A stretch of 34,035 nucleotides of DNA from a virus: positions 1 through 34,035 of the IMG/VR virus record IMGVR_UViG_3300024264_000103, one strand, 5' to 3'. Made by a program: the position numbers and the translations under genes. Shown here one piece after another: positions 23,491-32,919 of this stretch. A model generated the notes under the pieces. The model saw nothing but the letters and a program-made list of their open reading frames with translations, was not told the DNA's origin and did not search any database. How positions within the stretch are numbered: the stretch's first letter is position 1; each line of letters starts with the position of its first letter.

Positions 23491-26400
23491 ATGAACTTAT
23501 TAGAATACGTACAATCATTAGGCTCTGATATATCTTTAGAAGAAAAAATTGCTTTAACTAAAGACTGGAAGGAAAAAAATGAACCAGTAGAAACTATTGT
23601 TGAAGAAGTAAAACCTAATAAATTTAATGAAGATGGATCTTTAAATGTAGATTCTTTTTCTGAAGAAACAAAAGGATCTGCTGAAAAGGTAAATGAAAAA
23701 AAGAAAACTGCTGCTGTACAGGACAATGCAACAGCGTTTCCGGTTATGTCCGAGAGTATAAGCTTTGGAAATGGTCAATCAAAATCTTTATTTCAAGAAA
23801 GTGATTGGTTAAAATCTTATAAAAAACAACAGAAACAAAAAGAAGCATTTGAAACTCAGCAAACAAAGCTTAATTCTATTGTATCTGAAAATGAAATGTA
23901 TACTGCTAACGGCTATGATCTTAAATGGGGCGTTAGCAAAAAAGGCAATATAGAGTATTATCAAAAAGAAGAGGGAGCAAAAGATTGGAAGTTAGAAAAA
24001 AATGACGGTGCTATTTTTGATATAGCAGGAGCGCTAGGCCATTTAAACGAAGAGCAAAAGAAAAAACTAAAGGAGTTTAAAAAGCAGCAAAAAGAGCAAA
24101 AAAAGCAAGCGGGTTATTTTAACGACATACTTAACAGGAGTGAAGATACTTTTAAAATTGATCCTGATTTAGGAAAATTAGACATAAAGCTTGGTCAAGT
24201 TACTGTTAAGCCAAAAATAACAGGCACTGTAAATCAGGAGTTAATTGAGGCTATGGACAATGATAACCTTAATAACAAGAGCATTGATCTTACTTACTAC
24301 ACGGACAAAAAAAATGCAATAAAAGAAATAAAGCTTCAAAGATCTGAAATTGAAAATAAAGCAAAACGTATTGCAAAGAGTAAAGGTCTTGACGAGGAGC
24401 AGTCCTTAGATTTTATTAATAAAGAGTTAGCTAATTTTGATGATCAGTACGGTAGTGAAATAGAACTTTTAGAAGATTTAAACGGTTTAACTGAACTACA
24501 AAGGAAAGCTTTAGTCGAATTAAAAAAAGATACAGGTAACAATGCTAGCACTGGGAATACATCTCAGCAGTTGGGAAATTATTTTAATTCTGCTTTATCA
24601 ATTATTGGGGTAGACTTAGAAGAAGTTTTTAGAGACCCAGAAGTTATAGAGTTAAATAATGAGGTGGAGCTTAACATAATAAATTCTTTAAGTCAAAGAG
24701 ATTTAGAAAAGCTAGCTAAGGGTTATTTTAATTTAAAAGAAAAAGAAGAATTAATTAACAAGGCTAAAATTCCAATTTACCAAAGAAAATCTAAATTTTT
24801 ATCTAGAGCTTTTGAAAATTTAGAAGAAACTTATAAAGGTTCTTTAACAGCTATGGATACCGAGCTGGCTGACTTAAAGTTAGAAATGAATAATTTATAT
24901 TCTACAGGTCTTAACACACAAAGTCAGTTAAATGCTTATTCTGATTTATCTAAAAAATATTCAGATATTTCATTATTAAAAAATGATCAAATTACAGCAT
25001 ACACAAAAGAGTTAGGAGATTTAGTTGCAACTAAAAACTTTGTGGAGGGGGATTTGAATATGTCTTTTTCTAAGAACACAATAAATAACAATTTTAAACT
25101 TACCGACGAAGTAATAAAATATAGAGAATCATTTGCAGGTGAAGGTTTTTGGAATGGGACTATGGATGTAGTTGGAGGAGAAGGTATAGGTGGCATGTAC
25201 GAACTAGTTATGAAAGCAAATCCGTTGTCTTTCGGAGCAACTTTAGTTGCTAATGGTTTAGACTGGATAGGAGATATGGTTGGTTCTCATGACCCTGAAG
25301 GATATTCAGTTTACGAAGCGTGGGCAGATACAATTTACAATTTTACAGATTACGGGCTAGTGCCCAAATCAGAGGATGAAAAATTTAGCATAACAAAAGA
25401 AGAAGGTGGGTTTTCTGATTTTAATCTTAGAAATTATGGAAAAACCGGAGTTAGAATGTTACCTTTTTCGTTATATTTAATAGGTGAAGCTAGAAAAGGC
25501 AAAGTTTCAAACATACAACAAAGCATTGGTAAGGCGCTAAACGGTTTTAATTCTACTACAAAGGTGTTAACACCTTTGAGTGCTAAGTTAAAAAATAATA
25601 TTATAATGGCGGAAGCTGCTTTTAGAGGCACTTATGCAGACAACGTTAAAGACGCTCAAAGTAAAGGTTTGTTTGGCGCTAAAGGGTACACTTATGCAGC
25701 ATCTATATCTTTAGCGGAAGGATTGGTGCAATCTATAATGCCTGATACGCAGTTTTTAAAAGGTGTTGGAGGTAGAAAACTAAAAGATGCTTTTGCGGGC
25801 AGGCTATCTAAAGCTGCTACAATAGAAGCAACAAAAACTGCAGGTAAAGAATTTAGCATAAACATATTAAAAGAATACGGGGAAGAGCAAGTAAATTATG
25901 GGTTAGGTTTAATAACTGATATTTCTTATGGGCTTGCATTACCTAAGTCTTCAGAATTTTTAAATGAGCAAATAGAGTTAGCCGCAGGCACTTTAATGCT
26001 AAGCAGCGGTATGGGTTCTATAGGTGCTGTTAAAACTTTTAATAATCAAAAAACTTTAATATACAATCAGCTAGCGGGTAATTTAGATTCTACCATGCTC
26101 TACCTTGATACCTTAAAAAAGAATACCTCAGATCCTTCTGCTATTGAGCAAATAACAAAAGCCCAACAATTTGCTTTTAATGTAGCAAAAGCAGTTCGAT
26201 TATCACCTTCTGATGTAACAGGAGCTGAAGTTGATTTGTTAATGGAAAAAACAGAGTTATTAAAAGAAAAAGACAATACAGATTCGGCTTTTCATAAGCC
26301 TATAAACGATAAAATAGCAGAATTAGACAAGCAAATAGTTGAAATTAATAAAACTAAAATTGAAGAATCTAAATCAAGAGCGGGTGCAAAAAACATAAAA

Positions 26401-29400
26401 GATCAAATTGGGACTACGTTAGAAACTTTTAGTGATCAAGCCACAATAGATGCAAGAGTAGAAGAAATAAAACAACAAGGTGGAAATGTTTTAGAATCTA
26501 CCGGTTATGGCCAAGCATTAGTTTTAGATGGCAAAAAAATAATATTAATAAATGATCAAGCGCAAGCGGAAGACTTTAGATATACTACAGATCAGCATGA
26601 GCTTTTACACCACTTTTTCCTTGAAACCTTTAAAACAAACCCAGATGCTGCCATAAAATTTGGGAAAGCATTAATTAGTGAAATTGTTAACAATCCAGAC
26701 ATTACCGGAGGTTTTGAATTTATGGAAAGGTTTAATGATTATCTTACAGATGAAAATTATTCAGCCGCAAATACATTTGAAGAGGTTATTCCTTTAATAA
26801 GTGAATCTCTTACAAATGGCGATATTGTTTATAATAAAAAGCAAGATAGTTTCTGGAAAGCAATTGGAAAACAAATTTCTAGTTTATTTAAAAATCCAAG
26901 CAATAAACAAAAGCTGGGCATAACTTTTGATACCGGATTAGATGTGTTTACTTTTATTAAAGACTTTAATAAAACAATAGAGTCAGGTGGAAAATTAACT
27001 GAGGAACAAGTAAGGATATCTAAAGAAGGAGCTACAGGTGAGTTAGTAACAGGAGATTTAAAAATTGACGGCAGAACAAAAGGAAGTAAAGTTGTTAAAG
27101 TGATTAATGAAGCAATGGTGGACGCTACCGCTGACGCTGAAATCATGGTAGCTAAAGAAAGCAAAAAAAACACAGGTACTGAAGCTTCTGCTAAAGTTCA
27201 AGAAATATTTGAAGCTAAAGGCACGGACGGCGCTTTTGATATCATACAGCAATTTAAGCCTATAGTAAATAAATTAGTAGAAAGAAGAAGCCAAGCTCCT
27301 AATTTTGATCGTCAATTATTAACAGATGAAATTGAAACAGGTAGACGCGGTATAATAGATTTAATTAAAGAATACGATCCTAAATCAAATGTGCCATTAG
27401 CTGCTTATGTAAATAAATTTTTACCCGCCAGGGCTATAGAAGCTTCGCAAAGAGTTTTAGGCGAAGAGTTTACTACAGATGTAACGGAGGCTAAAGGAAT
27501 TGCTGCTGAAGAAGTAACCACAGAAGTAAGTACAAAGCCTGTTACTAGAAAAATAAAACCTAGTTCACTTATTTCTAAAGACGCAGTAACTAAAATTAAA
27601 GAACAGATACAAGAAAAGATTAAAGGCATCGATTCTAAAAATCTAACGTTTAAAAAGCTTGGTGATTTAGCCCCTGAAATCATTGCAAAAGAAATTGGCA
27701 TACCTGTTAAAAAACTTACAGTTCCTGCTGCTAATTTATCAAAAGCAGATGCTACGGCTATTCAGCAATTTGTTAATAAGAACGCAGATAAATTATTAAA
27801 GATATTACCGGAAGGTGCAGTAGTAGAAGCTGCAACAGAGAAGCTCTTAGGTACCTCTACGGGTGTGCCGAAAGGATTGCTTGAAGCATTTTATACTAAA
27901 AAAGCTAGACTTGGCAAAGGTGCTGGGCTTTCACCATTTGTTTTAAATAAGGGAATTACAAAAGCAAAATTTTTAGAAGCATTTGGTATAGTTGATGGCA
28001 AGAAACAAGAAGGTTTTAAAGCTAGATCTTCACAAGCTCAGGCTTTAAAAGGTATTGCTAATTTGTATGGAAGACTTGTAACAAATGAAATTGTAAGATC
28101 TGATACAGATTTAAGCTTAGAAACTAAACAAGATGTAGCTGCAGGTAAAAATACATCAATGGCTAGCAAGCGTATAAATACGGAAGCTGAAATACCTGCT
28201 GCTTTAATGGATACATTTAAAGATCTTTCTATTTTAAGAAGTAAAAAACAATTAGCTAACAAACTTGGATTTAGCTCACCGCCTATAAATGAATCTAATA
28301 GAAAAGAACAGCAAGATAAAGTTCTAGAAGCCGTTATAAAATACGGGTTAGATACAGCAACCTTGGAAGCAGGTATGATGGGAAGCGGTGGAAGACAAAG
28401 TTTTTATGGAAATATAGTTAAAGGAAAATTTGTAAAAAAAGCAGAAAAAGACGGCGGTAAAAAATATGTAAAAACCACTGATGGCGAATATATTTTAGAA
28501 AAAAGCAAAAGAGGTAAATTAAAAGGAAGCAAAATAACTAACTGGGTTGCAAAACCTGGAAGATTATATTATGGTAATCAAGACCCTGCTTTTCAAACTT
28601 TAATAAAAGAAGCTAAAAAATACGAAGGTAAAAAAGCTAAAAGAGTTGGTGTTAAAAATGCTTTTACAGAAAAAAGTATAGAACAGTCCAAAGTAAATAT
28701 GGCTACTCTGGATCACGTAGTTAATCAACTAGCTGACGCTGTAGCCAAAGGAATGTCTTTAGATGTTGCAGGTGCTATTGTTATACAAAGTTATCAAGCA
28801 ACCTCTGGGTTAATTAAAATAGCTGCCCCTTTTAAATACAAATCTATATTAATGGAATACGCTGGATCTGAAAGCAAACAAAGTCAGCGAGAAGGAGAAA
28901 AATTTAGAGAGGAACATAATCCACCTGCATCGGTTATAGGTGCGCAAATAATGTTTGCTATAAAATATAACGCAGCCAAGCCTATAATGAAGGCTATAAA
29001 AGAAAATTATTATCAAACTCAACTTTCTAAAAAAGATGATAATAAATTAGATATGGCTAAATTAGATGCAACTTTAGTGGAGGGCCAAACTATATTTGAT
29101 AATCCAATATCTAGGTTAGCCGCTGCTGGAATAAATCTTCAAACTTTAGTAAATCCTATAACAGGAAAAACTATAGCAGAAGAAAGTGGTTTTGGAATTG
29201 ATCCAACAATGTATAACAAATACAATACTAACGAAAAACTACAAGCTTCTAGTATTCAAAACGAAGCTATACTAGAAGGATTAAAAAATCCTGAATATAA
29301 TGTTGCTAAAATTATCAAAGCTTCGCTACCTTTAGTGGCTGGTAAAAGCATGGCCTCTAAGCGCGATGGTGGTTTAATACCTGATGCTATTAAATATGAC

Positions 29401-32400
29401 AGACCTATAACTGTACAAACAGCTATAAATGCTTTAGAAAAAACCGATAAAGCTTTAAACAATGCTAGACGGCTAGATGCTCCCGTTAAAAAAATTAGAG
29501 TATTTGATTTTGATGATACGCTTGCAAAATCAAAAAGCATGGTTATTGTTAATATGCCTGACGGTAGCTCTAAAAAAATAAACGCAACTCAATTTGCTCA
29601 GCAAGCATCTGATCTTGAGTCACAAGGTGCGGAGTTTGATTTTACAGAATTTAGCAAAGTTGTTGAAGGTAAAAAAGGACCTTTGTTTGAAGTTGCTCAA
29701 AAAATAGCAGATGCAAGAGGAACAGAAGATGTATTTATACTTACAGCAAGACCTCAAAATGCTGATGGTCCTATAAAAGCTTTTATGAAAGCAAATGGTA
29801 TTGACATACCTTTAAAAAATATAACAGGTTTAAGCGATGGCACAGCTGAAGCAAAAGCTGGCTGGATAATGGGTAAAGCCGCAGAAGGTTATAATGATTT
29901 TTATTTTGCAGATGATGCTATTAAAAACGTGCAGGCCGTTAAAGATGTGCTAAGTCAAATTGATGTTAAGTCTGAAGTTCAATTGGCTAAAGCTAGTAAA
30001 AGAACAACTTTTGATGCTATCGTAAACGATATGATTGAAGATTCTGCGGGTATTGAAACTTACAAAAAATATTCTGCCGCTAGAGCTAAAACTGTTGGCG
30101 CTAACAAAGGCAAATTTAATTTCTTTATTCCAGCATCGGCTGAAGATTTTACAGGGTTATTATATAAAATGCTAGGCAAAGGTAAAAAAGGTGATGCTCA
30201 AATGGCATTTCTTAAAACAAATTTACTTGATCCCTACGACAGAGCTGAGTCAGCTGTAACACAAGCTAAGATAGCAGCAGCTAATGATTTTAAGGCATTA
30301 AAACAAAACTTAAAAACTTTGCCTAAAAGCTTAAGCAAGCCAACAGGTGTAGGTGGATTTACATTTTCCCATGCTGTTCGTGTTGCCGTGTGGTCTAAAC
30401 AAGGTATGAGCATTCCAGGTTTGTCTAAAAAAGATATAAAAGAATTAAATGATTTTGTAGACAACAATGCAGAGCTTAGTGTGTTTACAGATGAATTAAT
30501 GAAAATTCAAAAAGGCAAACCTTATCCTAAGCCTGGAAATAATTGGCTGGGTGGTAACATAACTAGCGATATTATAAACGGTATCAATAAAGTAAACAGA
30601 GCAGAGTACCAACAAGAGTGGAGAGAAAATGTAGACATCATATTTTCAGAAGATAATATGAATAAGATGGAAGCTGCATATGGAACTAGATGGCGTGAAG
30701 CTATGGAAGATTCTTTACGCAGGATGAAATCTGGTAGTAACAGACCTCCAGGTGGTAACAGAGTTACTGATGGATTATTAGATTGGTTGAACAATTCTGT
30801 AGGTGCTGTAATGTTTTTAAATACAAGGTCTGCGCTGCTTCAAACAATATCATCGGTAAACTTTATAAACTGGGGTGATAATAATATTGTTAAAGCTGGT
30901 TTAGCATTTGCTAATCAAAAACAATTCTGGAGTGATTTCATGACACTTATGAACTCTGATTACTTAGTTGAACGTAGAAACGGACTTAAAATAAATGTAA
31001 GTGAATCTGAAATAGCAGATGCTGTAAGAGATTCTAAAAACAAAGTAAAGTCTGCTATAGCATTTTTATTAAGTAAAGGTTTTGTTATGACTAGATTTGC
31101 GGATAGTTTTGCTATTGCAACAGGTGGCTCTACATTTTATAGAAACAGAGTAAAAGCTTTAGTGGCTAAAGGAATGGATCAAAAAGCTGCAGAAAAGCAA
31201 GCGTTTAATGACTTCAGACAAATAGCAGAAGAAAGCCAGCAATCAAGTAATCCAAATAGAATTAGTGCACAACAAGCATCTGGTGCGGGGCGTGTGATAT
31301 TAGCGTGGGCAAACACACCTATGCAGTATGCTCGTATACAAAAAAGAGCAGCTCAAGATCTTATAAACGGCAGAGGTGATTGGAAAACAAATGTATCTAA
31401 AATTGTTTATTACGGTGCTGTACAGAATTTAATATTCAATGCCCTGCAACAAGCTGTGTTCGCATTAGGATTTGGCGAAGATGACGAAGAAGAAATGGAT
31501 GCTAAGAAAAGTGAAAAGATTTCAAGAATAGCAAATGGCATGATTGATTCACAACTTAAAGGATTAGGTATTGGTGGTGCTGCAGTAGTTGCTTTAAAAA
31601 CTGCTTTAATGGAATTAGGTAAGCAACACGCAAAAGATAGATCTAAATACGAAGAAGCAGTATTTGATTTACTAGGATTCTCACCACCTCTTGGTTCTAA
31701 AATACAAAAAATAAATAGCGGTCTTAGAAGTTTTAGCTGGAATATGAAAGATATAAAAAGCAAAGGGTTTAGTTTAGACAATCCAGCTTATTTAGCAGGT
31801 GCTCAAATAACAACTGGACTTACTAATATACCTCTTGATAGAGTTATAAAAAAGCTGAATAGCATGCGAGGTATTGTAAATGAACAATCTGCTCTTTGGC
31901 AAAAGGTTGCACTGGGATTAGGTTGGTCTACATGGGATGTAGGTTTAGGATACTATGGCGGATTTGATGCTGCAAAAGTATTAACTCCTGAAGAACAAGC
32001 TATAGAAGATGTTACTACAATGAAAAAAGAAACTAAAACTAAAGAACAAGTTGATATGCTTTTAGATTTAGGGCTTACTAAAAAAGAAATAAAAGCTTTA
32101 GGTAAAGAGCAAGCAAGAGTTGAAAAAATAATAGAACTTCAAAAAGCAGAAGTTACACCAAAGGTTGAGCCTGAAGTAAAATCTGAAGAAGTTAAAGAGG
32201 AACCTAAACAAGAAACAAAACCTAAAAACGAAAGTGCGGAAAGAAAACTTAGAAGACAGTTTGATTCTATTAAAGGTGAAAACAAACCTGATCAAGTAAA
32301 AACATTGCTTAAGTTTGGATTGTCAAAAAAAGAAATAAGAGCTTTACAATACGAAAAGAACCGAGTAAATAAAATATTAGAATTAATGAAAAAAAATAAA

Positions 32401-32403
32401 TAG
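23491..32403 (+). CDS. Giant multidomain (polyvalent) protein, 2970 aa
   Basis: One uninterrupted frame ending in TAG at 32401. In order it has: a charged N-terminus with a Lys/Gln coiled coil (about 185-205); Gly-rich hydrophobic stretches near 560-600 and 830-850; a zincin motif HELLH at 1036-1040 with E1097/E1098 as a possible third ligand; a helical segment at 1275-1315 (GRRGIIDLIKEYDPKSNVPL) like sigma-70 region 2; a complete HAD phosphatase set, DFDDT 2006-2010, T2085 and DD 2141-2142; a hydrophobic part around 2639-2661; and two similar C-terminal helices. ASKR occurs at 1558, 1955 and 2168. Large polyvalent phage proteins of this kind are thought to be ejected with the DNA. Size and place after the internal virion genes support that. 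It has no DxDxD RNA polymerase motif that I could find. Confidence 0.8.
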   Translation: MNLLEYVQSLGSDISLEEKIALTKDWKEKNEPVETIVEEVKPNKFNEDGSLNVDSFSEETKGSAEKVNEKKKTAAVQDNATAFPVMSESISFGNGQSKSLFQESDWLKSYKKQQKQKEAFETQQTKLNSIVSENEMYTANGYDLKWGVSKKGNIEYYQKEEGAKDWKLEKNDGAIFDIAGALGHLNEEQKKKLKEFKKQQKEQKKQAGYFNDILNRSEDTFKIDPDLGKLDIKLGQVTVKPKITGTVNQELIEAMDNDNLNNKSIDLTYYTDKKNAIKEIKLQRSEIENKAKRIAKSKGLDEEQSLDFINKELANFDDQYGSEIELLEDLNGLTELQRKALVELKKDTGNNASTGNTSQQLGNYFNSALSIIGVDLEEVFRDPEVIELNNEVELNIINSLSQRDLEKLAKGYFNLKEKEELINKAKIPIYQRKSKFLSRAFENLEETYKGSLTAMDTELADLKLEMNNLYSTGLNTQSQLNAYSDLSKKYSDISLLKNDQITAYTKELGDLVATKNFVEGDLNMSFSKNTINNNFKLTDEVIKYRESFAGEGFWNGTMDVVGGEGIGGMYELVMKANPLSFGATLVANGLDWIGDMVGSHDPEGYSVYEAWADTIYNFTDYGLVPKSEDEKFSITKEEGGFSDFNLRNYGKTGVRMLPFSLYLIGEARKGKVSNIQQSIGKALNGFNSTTKVLTPLSAKLKNNIIMAEAAFRGTYADNVKDAQSKGLFGAKGYTYAASISLAEGLVQSIMPDTQFLKGVGGRKLKDAFAGRLSKAATIEATKTAGKEFSINILKEYGEEQVNYGLGLITDISYGLALPKSSEFLNEQIELAAGTLMLSSGMGSIGAVKTFNNQKTLIYNQLAGNLDSTMLYLDTLKKNTSDPSAIEQITKAQQFAFNVAKAVRLSPSDVTGAEVDLLMEKTELLKEKDNTDSAFHKPINDKIAELDKQIVEINKTKIEESKSRAGAKNIKDQIGTTLETFSDQATIDARVEEIKQQGGNVLESTGYGQALVLDGKKIILINDQAQAEDFRYTTDQHELLHHFFLETFKTNPDAAIKFGKALISEIVNNPDITGGFEFMERFNDYLTDENYSAANTFEEVIPLISESLTNGDIVYNKKQDSFWKAIGKQISSLFKNPSNKQKLGITFDTGLDVFTFIKDFNKTIESGGKLTEEQVRISKEGATGELVTGDLKIDGRTKGSKVVKVINEAMVDATADAEIMVAKESKKNTGTEASAKVQEIFEAKGTDGAFDIIQQFKPIVNKLVERRSQAPNFDRQLLTDEIETGRRGIIDLIKEYDPKSNVPLAAYVNKFLPARAIEASQRVLGEEFTTDVTEAKGIAAEEVTTEVSTKPVTRKIKPSSLISKDAVTKIKEQIQEKIKGIDSKNLTFKKLGDLAPEIIAKEIGIPVKKLTVPAANLSKADATAIQQFVNKNADKLLKILPEGAVVEAATEKLLGTSTGVPKGLLEAFYTKKARLGKGAGLSPFVLNKGITKAKFLEAFGIVDGKKQEGFKARSSQAQALKGIANLYGRLVTNEIVRSDTDLSLETKQDVAAGKNTSMASKRINTEAEIPAALMDTFKDLSILRSKKQLANKLGFSSPPINESNRKEQQDKVLEAVIKYGLDTATLEAGMMGSGGRQSFYGNIVKGKFVKKAEKDGGKKYVKTTDGEYILEKSKRGKLKGSKITNWVAKPGRLYYGNQDPAFQTLIKEAKKYEGKKAKRVGVKNAFTEKSIEQSKVNMATLDHVVNQLADAVAKGMSLDVAGAIVIQSYQATSGLIKIAAPFKYKSILMEYAGSESKQSQREGEKFREEHNPPASVIGAQIMFAIKYNAAKPIMKAIKENYYQTQLSKKDDNKLDMAKLDATLVEGQTIFDNPISRLAAAGINLQTLVNPITGKTIAEESGFGIDPTMYNKYNTNEKLQASSIQNEAILEGLKNPEYNVAKIIKASLPLVAGKSMASKRDGGLIPDAIKYDRPITVQTAINALEKTDKALNNARRLDAPVKKIRVFDFDDTLAKSKSMVIVNMPDGSSKKINATQFAQQASDLESQGAEFDFTEFSKVVEGKKGPLFEVAQKIADARGTEDVFILTARPQNADGPIKAFMKANGIDIPLKNITGLSDGTAEAKAGWIMGKAAEGYNDFYFADDAIKNVQAVKDVLSQIDVKSEVQLAKASKRTTFDAIVNDMIEDSAGIETYKKYSAARAKTVGANKGKFNFFIPASAEDFTGLLYKMLGKGKKGDAQMAFLKTNLLDPYDRAESAVTQAKIAAANDFKALKQNLKTLPKSLSKPTGVGGFTFSHAVRVAVWSKQGMSIPGLSKKDIKELNDFVDNNAELSVFTDELMKIQKGKPYPKPGNNWLGGNITSDIINGINKVNRAEYQQEWRENVDIIFSEDNMNKMEAAYGTRWREAMEDSLRRMKSGSNRPPGGNRVTDGLLDWLNNSVGAVMFLNTRSALLQTISSVNFINWGDNNIVKAGLAFANQKQFWSDFMTLMNSDYLVERRNGLKINVSESEIADAVRDSKNKVKSAIAFLLSKGFVMTRFADSFAIATGGSTFYRNRVKALVAKGMDQKAAEKQAFNDFRQIAEESQQSSNPNRISAQQASGAGRVILAWANTPMQYARIQKRAAQDLINGRGDWKTNVSKIVYYGAVQNLIFNALQQAVFALGFGEDDEEEMDAKKSEKISRIANGMIDSQLKGLGIGGAAVVALKTALMELGKQHAKDRSKYEEAVFDLLGFSPPLGSKIQKINSGLRSFSWNMKDIKSKGFSLDNPAYLAGAQITTGLTNIPLDRVIKKLNSMRGIVNEQSALWQKVALGLGWSTWDVGLGYYGGFDAAKVLTPEEQAIEDVTTMKKETKTKEQVDMLLDLGLTKKEIKALGKEQARVEKIIELQKAEVTPKVEPEVKSEEVKEEPKQETKPKNESAERKLRRQFDSIKGENKPDQVKTLLKFGLSKKEIRALQYEKNRVNKILELMKKNK

Positions 32404-32404
32404 T

Positions 32405-32764
32405 ATGAGTTCACCATTTCAAAAAGCTTTTAGCTGTAAATCACCATTAGCAATGCATCACTGGAGCCCTGAAACAGTTAGAGGCGCAAGAGGTGGAAAT
32501 ACTGTATATGTAACAGGTGAGCAAGGCGGCTACGAGTTTCATGAAAACCCTCAGTACGATGGGCATCAGCCTTCAAGTCATTTAATGGCTGATGATAATA
32601 ATAAAATCGCTTGGCCCGCTATATATAGAGATGAAAACGGCAGTTGGTCTAACCAATCTATGGAACAAGCTAAAAATAGAAATGAACTTTATGATTTTAA
32701 CGATAATGAAACTATGATTAATTTCGCTAGAAAAGGCAATTGGAAACAAAATAAAAATAAATAA
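32405..32764 (+). CDS. Small SP-motif protein (119 aa), function unknown
   Basis: It starts one base after the giant gene's stop. The N-terminus MSSPFQKAFSCKSPLAMHHW repeats the SSPF...KSPL order of the protein at 76, and SPLAM is shared with the protein at 428. A Gly-rich turn region (ETVRGARGGNTVYVTGEQGG) and a His/Asn-rich middle (YEFHENPQYDGHQPSSHLMA) follow, then acidic and Asn-rich sequence. No membrane helix or enzymatic motif is seen. The shared N-terminus suggests that these scattered small proteins bind the same virion or host partner. Its TAA overlaps the next ATG (TAATG). Confidence 0.65.
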   Translation: MSSPFQKAFSCKSPLAMHHWSPETVRGARGGNTVYVTGEQGGYEFHENPQYDGHQPSSHLMADDNNKIAWPAIYRDENGSWSNQSMEQAKNRNELYDFNDNETMINFARKGNWKQNKNK

Positions 32765-32919
32765 TGAGCATATCAGATATGAAATTATACGCTATTAATG
32801 CAGGAGCATTAAGTATAACCACTTTTACGCAAATAGAAGATGGATTAAAAATTTTTTTACTCTTAATAACTATAGGGTATACTTTAACAAAATGGATTAA
32901 ACTTAAACAAGAAAAGTAA
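32764..32919 (+). CDS. 51-aa membrane protein, holin candidate
   Basis: This short frame runs from ATG 32764 (overlapping the previous TAA) to TAA 32917-32919, which again overlaps the next ATG. The product begins MSISDMKLYAINAGALSITT and has one or two hydrophobic stretches (INAGALSITTF and LKIFLLLITIGYTLTKW) with a basic tail IKLKQEK. That is the size and layout of small phage holins, and it lies in the same run as the amidase, four genes upstream of its start. Similar KLYxINxxxLxIS...LKIxLLxxxIGYT peptides occur in Bacteroidota phages to my recollection. It may be the holin partner of the lysozyme, or an antiholin to the 132-aa holin at 2934. Confidence 0.7.
   Translation: MSISDMKLYAINAGALSITTFTQIEDGLKIFLLLITIGYTLTKWIKLKQEK

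Noticed and set aside
23491-32403. Giant protein as a virion RNA polymerase of crAss-like or N4-like type
   Set aside because: I found no DxDxD-type polymerase motif. The only Asp cluster of note, DFDDT, belongs to a complete HAD signature.
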